Shown here piece by piece: positions 45,380-55,614 of a stretch of 64,000 nucleotides of DNA. The notes beneath the pieces are model-generated. The model saw only the letters and a program-made list of their open reading frames with translations, had not been told where the DNA came from and made no database searches. Numbering within the stretch: position 1 is the first letter of the stretch; each line of letters opens with the position of its first letter. Source of the DNA: Lepas anatifera (taxonomy: Eukaryota > Arthropoda > Thecostraca > Lepadidae); the NCBI GenBank assembly GCA_034440635.1, contig JAOTON010001351.1, positions 1,722,501-1,786,500 on the forward strand, written 5' to 3'. A program made the position numbers and the translations under genes.

Positions 45380-45461
45380 GATATGTGAATTTACCTTCGG
45401 CCCCCCGGGTTGCCAGCTGTCAAAAGCTGGGCCCGGAGGCTGGTACAGTGCCTTACAGGTC

Positions 45462-45478
45462 CCAGTTTTGTCTTACAG
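45462..45478 (+). repeat. Target site duplication, right copy
   Basis: Identical to 34443-34459 and adjoining the 5' end of the minus-strand I-like element. One extra C sits beside it compared with the left copy. Confidence 0.9.
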
Positions 45479-45909
45479 CGGAGCTGAACAGGAAGTTCGT
45501 AGAACTCAGAGAGGTTTGATCATGCTCACAACTAAAATCAGTACCAAAAATCCTATACGAATTGTGAGATTGCTGCAAGATCATGAAGTGACTTTTTCTT
45601 CACCCAGCGAAGCTCATTTCATATCGAGAAAAATGATTTACCATTTCGTTTCAGCATCGCAAGAACAGACACGTTGTTAGTTTAAACTTACGTACAGCCT
45701 ACGATGCCATTCAATGATGTCAAGGATATCAACATGCGATAGCCACAATGCATTGACCTAAATACCACTGCTGAAAAGGGAAGAGGCCTGAAATTCGGCT
45801 ATTGCCAAACGACGTGAATAGCTACTAGCCACGCACCACGAAGGTCGGCTGTGTCTCGAATTTGGTTGCTTTAATTTACTTTCATTACAAGTATTTTTGT
45901 AATCATCTT

Positions 45910-45912
<3 letters not shown>
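45479..45912. other. No recognisable gene
   Basis: Flank between the I-like element and the next microsatellite. Nothing recognised. Confidence 0.5.

Positions 45913-45913
<1 letters not shown>

Positions 45914-45963
<50 letters not shown>
45914..45963. repeat. (TA)n microsatellite
   Basis: About 24 TA dinucleotides, directly beside the 53-bp minisatellite. Confidence 0.95.
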
Positions 45964-45965
<2 letters not shown>

Positions 45966-45969
45966 CAAT

Positions 45970-47452
45970 TTGCATGAGGACAAAGAGCCGCGGACGGCAA
46001 CCGTGCACCCTCGCCGAGGTGTGGGTGTGAGGACAGAGAGCCGCGGACGGCAGCCGTGCACCCTCGCCGAGGTGTGGGTGTGAGGACAGAGGGCCGCGGA
46101 CGGCAACCGTGCACCCTCGCCGAGGTGTGGGCGTGAGGACAGAGAGCCGCGGACGGCAGCCGTGCACCCTCGCCGAGGTGTGGGTGTGAGGACAGAGGGC
46201 CGCGGACGGCAGCCGTGCACCCTCGCCGAGGTGTGGGCGTGAGGACAGAGAGCCGCGGACGGCAACCGTGCACCCTCGCCGAGGTGTGGGTGTGAGGACA
46301 GAGAGCCGCGGACGGCAGCCGTGCATCCTCGCCGAGGTGTGGGTGTGAGGACAGAGAGCCGCGGACGGCAGCCGTGCACCCTCGCCGAGGTGTGGGCGTG
46401 AGGACAGAGAGCCGCGGACGGCAACCGTGCACCCTCGCCGAGGTGTGGGTGTGAGGACAGAGAGCCACGGACGTCAGCCGTGCATCCTCGCCGAGGTGTG
46501 GGTGTGAGGACAGAGAGCCGCGGACGGCAGCCGTGCACCCTCGCCGAGGTGTGGGCGTGAGGACAGAGAGCCGCGGACGGCAACCGTGCACCCTCGCCGA
46601 GGTGTGGGTGTGAGGACAGAGAGCCACGGACGTCAGCCGTGCATCCTCGCCGAGGTGTGGGTGTGAGGACAGAGAGCCGCGGACGGCAGCCGTGCACCCT
46701 CGCCGAGGTGTGGGTGTGAGGACAGAGAGCCGCGGACGGCAGCCGTGCACCCTCGCCGAGGTGTGGGTGTGAGGACAGAGAGCCGCGGACGGCAACCGTG
46801 CACCCTCGCCGAGGTGTGGGTGTGAGGACAGAGAGCCGCGGACGGCAACCGTGCACCCTCGCCGAGGTGTGGGTGTGAGGACAGAGAGCCGCGGACGGCA
46901 ACCGTGCACCCTCGCCGAGGTGTGGGTGTGAGGACAGAGAGCCGCGGACGGCAGCCGTGCACCCTCGCCGAGGTGTGGGTGTGAGGACAGAGAGCCGCGG
47001 ACGGCAACCGTGCACCCTCGCCGAGGTGTGGGTGTGAGGACAGAGAGCCGCGGACGGCAACCGTGCACCCTCGCCGAGGTGTGGGTGTGAGGACAGAGAG
47101 CCGCGGACGGCAGCCGTGCACCCTCGCCGAGGTGTGGGTGTGAGGACAGAGAGCCGCGGACGGCAACCGTGCACCCTCGCCGAGGTGTGGGTGTGAGGAC
47201 AGAGAGCCGCGGACGGCAACCGTGCACCCTCGCCGAGGTGTGGGTGTGAGGACAGAGAGCCGCGGACGGCAACCGTGCACCCTCGCCGAGGTGTGGGTGT
47301 GAGGACAGAGAGCCGCGGACGGCAACCGTGCACCCTCGCCGAGGTGTGGGTGTGAGGACAGAGAGCCGCGGACGGCAGCCGTGCACCCTCGCCGAGGTGT
47401 GGGTGTGAGGACAGAGAGCCGCGGACGGCAGCCGTGCACCCTCGCCGAGGTG
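45970..47452 (-). repeat. 53-bp minisatellite, about 28 copies
   Basis: The unit contains GAGGACAGAGAGCCGCGGAC, GGCAACCGTGCACCCTCGCC and GAGGTGTGGGTGT. Variants are CAACCG/CAGCCG and GGGTGT/GGGCGT. Since 53 is not a multiple of 3 and no minus-frame stops occur, all three minus frames are open (frames of 597, 473 and 268 codons); these are not real proteins. The GCATCC variant recurs at 46323, 46482 and 46641, a 159-bp (three-unit) higher-order period. Confidence 0.95.
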
Positions 47453-47917
47453 TGCGGGACGGGAACAGCGCTGAGGCGGTGTTGACTCCGTTAATGACAC
47501 GGTACGCGCTGGGAGACTGCCGGGAGGGCTAGGAGCGGTCGCGTCACACATCTGTGTCAGAGGAGACGGTCAAGATGGCACCTGGCGGCGGGCAGGCCAG
47601 GTCCCAGTTCCAGGATAGGCTGCCATTGAGGCGCAGCTGAAACGCAGGAGATCGATAGATATCACTCCCGCCGGCCGACTCACGCCAGACCGCGCTATCC
47701 GTGTACATGTCTGCGTTTCCCGCACACCGCAGTGAGCGCCAACCTTACCAGGGTCAATGATCACCTAGTTCAAAACACGATACGTGGTTTCGTCGTCCCG
47801 TTTCCATATCGCTTGAATGAATGCTGTCTCGGTTCCATCTCCCTCCAGCGAGCTGGTCGTGAAAGGAAAAAAACTATAAAGTTGTGGCTGCGAGATAAAT
47901 ACAATCCGAGGCCAATC
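47453..47917. other. No supported gene
   Basis: The minus strand has an exon-like interval near 47593-47647, bounded by TGCGTTTCAG and CCAG/GTGCC, but its translation resembles nothing I know. Listed under rejected. Confidence 0.4.
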
Positions 47918-48810
47918 TTGACACGCGCAGTGGCGAGGGGTTGGCGTCAACGTGCAGTGGACACGGTCCTAGAGTGCCTTCCCCTGATATCTCACAAACA
48001 AAAATGATTAAGAAAACGCCCGTTGGGATGTGTGGGGGTCATAGTGATCTACAACATATATTTCCATTGACCGAGGTAAATATGATCAAGGTCAAACTAG
48101 GCCGTAAAGGTCAAATCTGGGCAGTGCCGGAGACCAATTGGGAAATGACGTGATCATGCGCAAAAATCCAGGGATAAACTGAAAGCAGAGTAAGGTCGTA
48201 GCGGAAAGGTCCCATACAATGGCATCTGAAAGTTTGATGTCAAGATCATTCAAGATCACTGACCAATGACGTAACAGTATGACATATTTCAAATAATGTA
48301 CAATATAACTGACACTACGGTAACCTTTGGGCAGGAAATGCAGGTTCGAAAAGACCTTTGATCTTGATCTTGAAATTGAGCAGCCTCAACTACAAAGTCA
48401 TAATATAACATACGTCTTACTGAGTAATTTCATCTGACCGAAACATTGGGATCAATGGCATTGAAAGTAATTTTGTGACCGTGGCCCATGGCCTTGGACC
48501 TTGACCTTCATGTAAGGTTATTTTGACATATAATCCCGCGTATATGGAGTTATTACGTCACCACATAGTCTACAGTGCAGGCGAACTGGTGCAAACGCAC
48601 GATTGCTATGATCCAAAAAAAGATCGGAATTTGAAAGCATTTAAATAAAAAGTGACCGATTTTCAATATTCTTTTACTAATCAACGCCCTCGTGAATTCT
48701 CATAATTGTAGCCAAGTAGCGCTTTCTGGTTGCAAACGGTTCGATTCTCCGGCCACTTCGGAAAAATAAGTGGGCATTTCAGGACCCCTTCCCTCCACTG
48801 CGCGCGTTAA
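47918..48810 (+). mobile_element. TTAA-flanked MITE, copy Q2
   Basis: The left end TTGACACGCGCAGTGGCGAG (TTAA decayed to TTGA) pairs with the inverted right end TTAACGCGCGCAGTGGAGG. GATATCTCACAAACAA and AAGAAAACGCC follow the left end, and CCACTTCGGAAAAATAAG precedes the right end. The body resembles copy Q1 (TGTGGGGGTCATAGTGATCTAC against GGTGGGGGCTATGGTGATCTAC) with many AGGTCA-like half-sites. No transposase. Confidence 0.78.
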
Positions 48811-49865
48811 AACCCTCATCAATAAAACCTTCATGCCAGGACAGAGAGCCACAGACAGCAGCAAGGGCCAACGAAAAGTCATGTAGCGATGCATTTGTTT
48901 AATGCCACCAAAGCATTCATTTTGTTGTAATGCAGGAGGGATTGTCCGACTGGCCCTCGCCTGAACGATAGCAAAACTGGCAGTCGCATCAGCTTCTATT
49001 TCTCCGTGTGCGATCAATTCCAGCACCGCACCATCCGAGCTCAAACATATGATGACAAAATGTCAACAATTCCAGCCGACGGCCAAAAAACGAGACAAGC
49101 GCCGAGTGAACAGCTCCCTCGGACCAGACGTAGCTCCGCACTGGCCAGACGCCATATGTATGTATTTCTCACAAATAACGAGTGAATCGCGAAGCCAACA
49201 ACCCCGCTCCCAAAATTAGCATTCCGCTATCCTGGTGGCAACGGTGCGCCACTTGGTTCCCATCAGCAGGCACTGCCCCCGGCCTTCCGGCGCCCGACTG
49301 GGAGCCGGGGAGACAGCGCCACCGCGCCGGTCGCCGAGTTTACGATGGCGTCGTCTACGCGGAATGGAGACAGGCTCTGGTCACATGGAGCAGGCAACTG
49401 TACAGCGCATACAAAAACGTTTACAGCCCCACCTACCGACGAAGGAAAAAGCCTCAGGCTGATCAAAGCCAACGGTGGCCTAACATAATCTCCGAACACA
49501 TTAGCATGGACAACAGTGGACCTCATGTTGTGTTATTCTATGCTATCTAACAATAGCACGCGTAAATGAAGAGTGCTTTGAGCAAGTATCATGAGAACAC
49601 TACTCATCGAATTTGAACATAGCACATGGTGCAACGTATTCATTTGCTCCTTGATACGAAAAAAACCTAGATAGACAACTTCCTTAAAAATTCTACATTG
49701 ATGGACAACAGTGTTATATAAATGCAAGCGATAGATATCACAGCATATCATCTATAGAGCAAAGTTCTTAGATTAAAGAAGGGTTTTGCTCGATCATGGT
49801 CCGGTATCTGGTCCTTTTTAACACAATATATGAAGACCCAGCAGCATGTTCCTGTCATACCGAGT
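48811..49865. other. No recognised gene
   Basis: At 48839, GGACAGAGAGCCACAGACAG resembles part of the 53-bp minisatellite unit 1.4 kb away. A plus-strand frame at 49182-49550 (122 codons, with YDGVVYAEWRQALVTWSRQL) has normal composition, but I do not recognise it. Confidence 0.4.
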
Positions 49866-50222
49866 TGCACCGGCTGATAAGTTGGTATACCCACCTGAGC
49901 CACTACCGCAGCCACCAGCCCGGGCGCCGACTGATCAGTTGGTATAATGGTATACCCACCTGAGCCACTACCGCAGCCCACCAGCCCGGACGCCGGCTGA
50001 TAAGTTGGTATACCCACCTGAGCCACTACCGCAGCCACCAGCCCGGACGCCGGCTGATAAGTTGGTATACCCACCTGAGCCACTACCGCAGCCCCCAGCC
50101 CGGACGCCGGCTGATAAGTTGGTAAACCCACCTGAGCCACTACCGCAGCCACCAGCCCGGACGCCGGCTAATAAGTTGGTATACCCACCTGAGCCACTAC
50201 CGCAGCCACCAGCCCGGGCGCA
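49866..50222 (+). repeat. 57-bp in-phase minisatellite
   Basis: Six copies of CCACCAGCCCGGACGCCGGC plus TGATAAGTTGGTATACCCAC plus CTGAGCCACTACCGCAG. 57 bp is 19 codons, so the plus frame repeats KLVYPPEPLPQPPARTPAD-like residues and the minus frame repeats AVVAQVGIPTYQPASGL. The second copy has a 3-4-bp expansion. No start, signal or neighbour supports a real protein. On the minus strand each unit has CTCAG/GTGGGT, a donor-like motif. Confidence 0.88.
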
Positions 50223-50384
50223 GTGCTTCGGGAAACATTACTTTAAAGTAGTCAAGTCATACGCCTACATATTCGTTGCACAGACTCCGTTGCACCAGCC
50301 AGACGACCAATCAGAAAACGCCTTATTCACTCGCCTGAGGTACAAATAAGATCAGAATGGTATGGGGGATGGGTGACTTGGATA

Positions 50385-50515
50385 GCGTGTCTGTCTATTA
50401 AGCTACCGGTTCCGGGTTCAAGTCCCGGCGGAGCCTCTGAATACGTTGATCTGATCCCCCAATCCCTCCCGACATGGCGAGAGTTGGCAACGCCGTATGA
50501 CCCTGGCAGTTGGTG
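50385..50515 (+). mobile_element. tRNA-derived SINE copy
   Basis: GTGACTTGGATAGCG resembles an A box, and CCGGGTTCAAGTCCCGG is a perfect T-arm with a B box. The tail GAGTTGGCAACGCCGTAT then CCCTGGCA is shared with 12845-13030. The anticodon and acceptor stems do not form, so it is not a working tRNA. Confidence 0.65.
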
Positions 50516-51288
50516 CGTCGTTCAACCCAAACAACTATTATAACATCAGAATGGGGATACGCTCAGGTTTGTTTTATATCTCTGAAGATAATTGCATTTA
50601 CCGTAAATTTACTCGTCTTGCCACAAGTGCAAAATTAAGGTATGTGAGCCAGCCCATGGAAACTTTAAAGTTAACATCCCGATGGCCTGAATGTGTCCAC
50701 TCCGGCGCTTATTTTTGCGATCGATATAAATTATACGGTAAACGGCTGAGAACGCTGGACTCCAGGCGAACGGCCGACAACCATGGTCATTGGCCAGTCA
50801 ACTGTTCCTAAGAACGGCAAAAACGATGACATAAGTCACAGCGCGGGGCCGAATCGTGACGCAAATACCACCGCCATCACGCAAATGTCACGCAAAAGCT
50901 CAGATGCCGCACCCAACCACTCCAAGGTACACCCACAACAATAATACGACACCGGTGTTGCTGGGAAACGGCTGAGGGCTGCGGCCATTTCCGTTCCGTT
51001 GAACTCATTCCACAGCATGTCGTTCCGAACGCTGCGAGCCTGCCCAGGCTGGGAGTGGCGTTCCCTGAGAAGCCAACAGTTGTCTCACAGCAGGAAACAG
51101 GCCAGCTCGGTGGGTGCAGGGCTGGTCTGCTCCATCGCCTGCTTACAAGAGCTCGGTAGGAAAGGTGACATAAAAAACATTCAGATTATCGATATTTCTT
51201 CCAGGTAAAAGGAATCATACGTAATAGATTTGAATGAAAAAAACAAAAAACCACGCTCAGTTGCGCGCAACATCTATTGAAAACGTAC
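50516..51288. other. No recognised gene
   Basis: Short frames only. Nothing matched the missing ATG16L1-like exons. Confidence 0.45.
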
Positions 51289-52261
51289 TTAACCCGCGCC
51301 CCGGTGGGCCTCCGAGCCACCTTCGCCCTGGTGGGGGGTGTTTAAACACCCCCTCGAACTCGGCCCCTATGCGGGATAGCGAAAAAAACGCGAAGGCTGG
51401 TGGATAACTCATACAAACTCATGAAGAAACTATACCAGACACTTTTTGGCTCAGGTCAATATTGAGGTCATGACAGGTCAAAGAAACTGGGATTTTGAGC
51501 AATTTTTTTTACTCTAGCGACAGAGTTAAGTCAGAATCATTTTTAGGCACCATTCGCATCCTCTCGTCACGACGTTATCGAATGATGTATAATATGACCA
51601 TACTAGGTCAAAACACAAAAATGACTAGACCTCAGGTCAGGTCAAGGTCACTTTTTAACCTAGCATATTCAATATGCATTTCAATCGACTCGCAATAGCA
51701 ATCCGAACGCAATGATATCAAACTAAAAGTCGTATCATCATTCCATGCAAAGTTATTAACGTAGGACTGAAAACTGCTTAAATAGCCCCAGATGGCCTCT
51801 ATCAGAGGTCACAGGTAAAACATTGCAACATGAACCTAGAAAGGGGCCCAGGACACTACGATTTGGAGAATATGAAGACATTCTCAGCAGTATATACACA
51901 AATACAGTCCAATTTCTGTTTTCCCATGTATTTCCAATGGAGAGGTCATGGTCCGTACTTGACCTTAGGTCATCGATATGAAAAATCCCGCAATATATGT
52001 TGTAGCACTCGGTGGGGCCATTATATGGTATAAGTTTCAATCCGACAGATTTACACATTTCCTACTTAGGCCACCTTAAACTTTTTTTGGTGAGGTCACT
52101 TGACCTGCATTGGTGACCTGACCTGAGATGACTCAACCTTAAAATTTTGGGGAAAGTTGCGGAATTGATCCAGGACAAAGTGTGCCAAGTACGGCGGCGC
52201 TTCGCGGCGCCGGAAAACCCCGAGGGGGTGTTCAAATATCCCACACCGGGTCGAGGGTTAA
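51289..52261 (+). mobile_element. TTAA-flanked MITE, copy P2
   Basis: TTAACCCGCGCCCCGGTG (51289) pairs with inverted TTAACCCTCGACCCGGTG (to 52261), both including TTAA. The left end has the doubled motif (CCCCGGTGGGC; CGCCCTGGTGG) and a perfect hairpin GGGGGTGTTTAAACACCCCC. The right end has CCGGAAAACCCCGAGGGGGTG. The body shares AGGTCA/TGACCT clusters with copy P1. No transposase. Confidence 0.85.
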
Positions 52262-52365
52262 GCCACACCGGTCTGACCTTCCCGCCAACGCTACACTGTA
52301 GTGAGAGTGGGTGACATGTTAAGGGAGCCCGCGTCCCGCTCCAGCGCAGAGAGGAGCTGTTTGAT

Positions 52366-52736
52366 GCGCCCAGGCGGCGGACTGATGGGCGCAGGAGACG
52401 GACAGATGGGTGCAGGAGACGGACTGATGCGTGCAGGAGACGGACTGACGGGCGCAGGCGGCGGACTGATGGGCGGAGGAGACGGACTGATGGGCTTATG
52501 CGGCGGACTGATGGGCGGAGACGGACTGATGGGCGCATGCGGCGAACTGGTGGGTGCAGGAGACGGACTGATGGGCGCAGGAGACGGACAGATGGGCGCA
52601 GGAGACGGACTGGTGGGCGCCGGCGACTGACTGATGGGCGCAGGAGACGGACTGATGGGCGCGGACGGCTGAATGATGGGTGCGGGAGGCGAACTGATGG
52701 GCGCAGGAAACGAACTGATGGGTGCAGGCGGCGAAA
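52366..52736 (+). repeat. 21-bp in-phase minisatellite
   Basis: About 18 copies of GGACTGATGGGCGCAGGAGA plus C. 21 bp is seven codons, so repeated GLMGAGD (plus) or SPSPAPI (minus) frames stay open in every phase. There is no independent evidence of a protein. Confidence 0.9.
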
Positions 52737-54329
52737 CAACCACTTATACCACGGCAGTGACGCCGCGCAGTGAGAAGCAGTGCAAACACGTGGGGCGAAC
52801 ACACTCCCATTGCGGAGGCCAAAACGCCGATCCAGCATCAGAGCTTCGACGCCAGTTCGATGACCATCCAGATAGCGAGAGAATGGTACCCACCCCCTCA
52901 GCAGAGCCATCCTCAGGCGGCCGATGGCTGCCCACCTGTTTCAGGTCGTGCCCACGAATAGGCTGCGGTGGCTTTACACCGGCTGTGAGCGGCCACCCCA
53001 CACTCCAATTTACGACATGGCGCGGCTCACCACCAACGAAAGCCACCAATGCCAGGTAGCACGCTATAAAGCACGAGCCAGAGAAACACAAAGGCCACGG
53101 AGCATCCCATGCAGACGAATCAACTTCCACACGAAAGCCAAAGGAGATGTATGAGAACAAGTCTCATACCATAACTAGCAGATTTAGAAGGCAAGAAACA
53201 CATCAAATGGCTCACCTTCCACAGCTTTCAGAGTCTACCCCTAAAAACTGTGAATACCCACTGCTCAATCGAGGAAGTTTTCTTTCGTTGATGAGAATAT
53301 AGGCGGACCCAGCTTTACCTATCGGGAAAAGGGAAGGGGTTATTTCTGAAGGAATTACCTATCAGGGGAGCGCCGAATGACACCGTGTGGGCACCGATAT
53401 TTGCATATTGGAGCACAAGTACGAATGCTTATGCGAGGCACCTCTCCCACGGCTGGTTCCCAATATACCACAGCAGGGGCGCAGCCAGAGCTTTGGTATG
53501 GGGAACACACCAACTTTGAGGGGCACTCCGGGGAAAAAGGGCACTTTTTAATGTAACCTAAAAAAACTTACTATATCTTTGTTTATATCATTTTTCGGCA
53601 TCTTTGGTTCAATAACAATGCAAATAAATCATTGACGGAAAAGGAAAACTCGATTAAAACCGAACAAGGAAACAAACCTCACCAAAATGTCATGGAAGTA
53701 GCCAAAACACGACTTTTTTGGATAGATTTAGGGACAAATCAGCCAACTCATGCAAGTATTTAACATCAGAGAAATCAGCGGAGCATGTGATATATGTTAC
53801 AATGTGCAGGTTAAGGCACATTGGAGTCGAAAATTCATTTGTTATGCCCACTGGTTTTGTCGTGACGAGCGAGCCCTGGCTGAACGCGGATTAAGTTCCT
53901 TGCCTCCCACAATCGTCGTGGGACGAGCAGTAGCATAGCGTCTTTGGAAGAACACATTTTTGTTGCCGGAAAAAAATTTTGGAGATACCTTTTGAACGCG
54001 TTTATAAAGTTCCATATTCTCAAAGATCGGTCCCAGTTAAGAGTAAGTAAAAAGTGAACAGGCTGGTGGTTTGGATGGGGATGGTGTGACAGGGCTGAAA
54101 ATTGTGAAAACTAGTTCTTCAATTAAATTTATTAGTAGAAATCCTGGTTTAGGGGACTGTGCTCTGAGCTCAGGGGCAAATGTCTTTTTATCATCCCTTC
54201 CCAGATTCCACCAGTATAATAAGCAATTTATATAACCAGGGATGCCTAGGTATCACAAGCCGTTTTAGAGATTCCTCATTCCTCGTTAGCTCCGTTTTAC
54301 AAGGGGAGTTTCCATTGTGTTCTTATTCC
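52737..54329. other. No recognised gene; MITE remnants
   Basis: Terminus-like motifs ATATAGGCGGACCCAG (53299) and CAGGGGCGCAGCCAGAG (53474) suggest decayed MITEs. Plus frames around 52900-53154 show no known domain. Confidence 0.4.
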
Positions 54330-54696
54330 CCATCTATTCAAGACCAGCTCTGGGGCCTCCAAATGTGGATCAGAGGCCTCCAGAACAGCTTCCCCCATCC
54401 CCCCAGTTGTGCCTCCAGGGACTAGACTAGCTCAGTGACCCCGCCCCGAGATGATGGGAGTTGGCCTTGTGTTCTTATTATCAGTCTATTCAAGACCACC
54501 TCAGGGGCCCCTGATGTAGATCAGGGCCACAGAGCAGCTCATGCTTCACCCAGGGACTAGACTAGCTCATTAGTCCCAGAGATGAGGTCATCAGACTAGC
54601 TCAATGGGCCACAGATAGGCTCATAGGACCTTAAACCAGTTCACGAAGCCCCAACAGTTTAAGGCGCCAGATCACCTCAGGGGGCCTCAAGCCAAC
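54330..54696. repeat. GGGCCC/CTCAG-type satellite, left part
   Basis: Degenerate units such as GACTAGCTCAGTGACCCC and CAGGGGCCCCTGATG. The array continues at 55615 beyond an inserted MITE. Confidence 0.7.
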
Positions 54697-55614
54697 TTAA
54701 CACCCGCACTGGAGAGGGGTCTGGCACTAACGCGCGCTGGAGGGGGGCCTGGTAGGCCCCCCTAAGATCTCGGAAACTAAGAGGGGTAGAAAAACGCCAC
54801 TTGGTAGGTGGGTGGGGGCTATGGTGATCTACATGATGACCAATTTTCATTGACCTAGGTCAATATCTTCAGGGTCAAACGAGGTCGTAAAGGTCAAATA
54901 TTGGCCATGCTGGGATCGATTGGTAAATGCTGTGATTATGCAGGAAAATGGCGGGAATAAGCTAAAGGCAGACAAGGTTCATAGAGAAGTGGTCTCAAAG
55001 AGGCTTACCCACAACCTTTGGGTCAAGGTCATTCAAGGTCATTGACCTTTAAGTTCACCATATGGTATACTACTTATTATTTACACTTTGACTAACACTG
55101 TAGCCACTGTTTGGCGGGAAATGAGGATTGACCTTTACCAATGATCTTTGACTTTGACCTTGACCTTTGTATTGGGGTACCCTACCGATGACGTCATAGC
55201 ATAATATATGTCAAGACGGGGTAACGTCATTTGGCCGGACGCACAGTGGTCAGTGACCTTGAAAGTGCAGATATGACCTTGACCTGTGACCTTTGACCTT
55301 GACCTTGACTTTCATGTGAAGTGACCTTGACATATAGTCCCGCTTATATGACGTTATGACGTCACCACTCGGTCTTCAATGCAAGCTAACTGGTCCGACC
55401 GCGCGTTTACGGCGATCTCAAAATGCAGGTCTGACTTTGCAAGCCTATAAGTCGAAAAATTTTCGGCCGGTTTTCAAAAAGTCTTCACCAATCGACGCGC
55501 TATTAAATTTTGTTAAATGTGGCCACGTTTCGTTTTTCGGCTACGCGCGGTTCTCCGGCCACCTCGGAAAAACAGGTGGGGGGCCTCCGAGGCCCCCTCC
55601 AGTGCGCGTGTTAA
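54697..55614 (+). mobile_element. TTAA-flanked MITE, copy Q1
   Basis: TTAACACCCGCACTGGAG (54697) pairs with inverted TTAACACGCGCACTGGAG (to 55614). The terminal motif recurs inside the left end (TAACGCGCGCTGGAGG, 54728), followed by GGGGGCCTGGTAGGCCCCCC, AGATCTCGGAAACTAAGAGG and TAGAAAAACGCC. The right end has ACCTCGGAAAAACAGG and a GGGGGCCTCCGAGGCCCCC hairpin. It is dense in AGGTCA half-sites, including tandem TGACCTTTGACCTTGACC. Removal rejoins the satellite at one TTAA. Confidence 0.88.

Larger units (their letters stand above)
34460..45461 (-). mobile_element. Nearly complete I-like LINE (ORF1, EN, RT, RNase H) with nested insertions
   Basis: Read on the minus strand: a short 5' UTR (45461-45380), ORF1 with zinc knuckles, endonuclease, reverse transcriptase, RNase H, C-terminal domain, 3' UTR and a (CA)n tail at 34460-34475. 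A 17-bp target duplication flanks it. It is split by a TTAA MITE (42902-44152), a plus-strand retroposon 3' end (about 41757-42168) and an ORF1-only retroposon (37165-40522). The EN-RT-RNase H order is that of the I clade. The full-length 5' end and the duplication show a complete original insertion; frameshifts in RT show it is now dead. Confidence 0.9.

Noticed and set aside
45758..47551. ORFs of 597, 473 and 268 codons on the minus strand
   Set aside because: By-product of a 53-bp minisatellite lacking stop codons; all three frames are open, which a real protein would not need.
47593..47647. Possible minus-strand exon between TTTCAG and GTGCC
   Set aside because: No frame gives a recognisable sequence; it does not match any missing part of ATG16L1.
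50385..50450. Functional tRNA
   Set aside because: T-arm and B box are good, but the acceptor and anticodon stems fail, and it continues into a body shared with another SINE copy.
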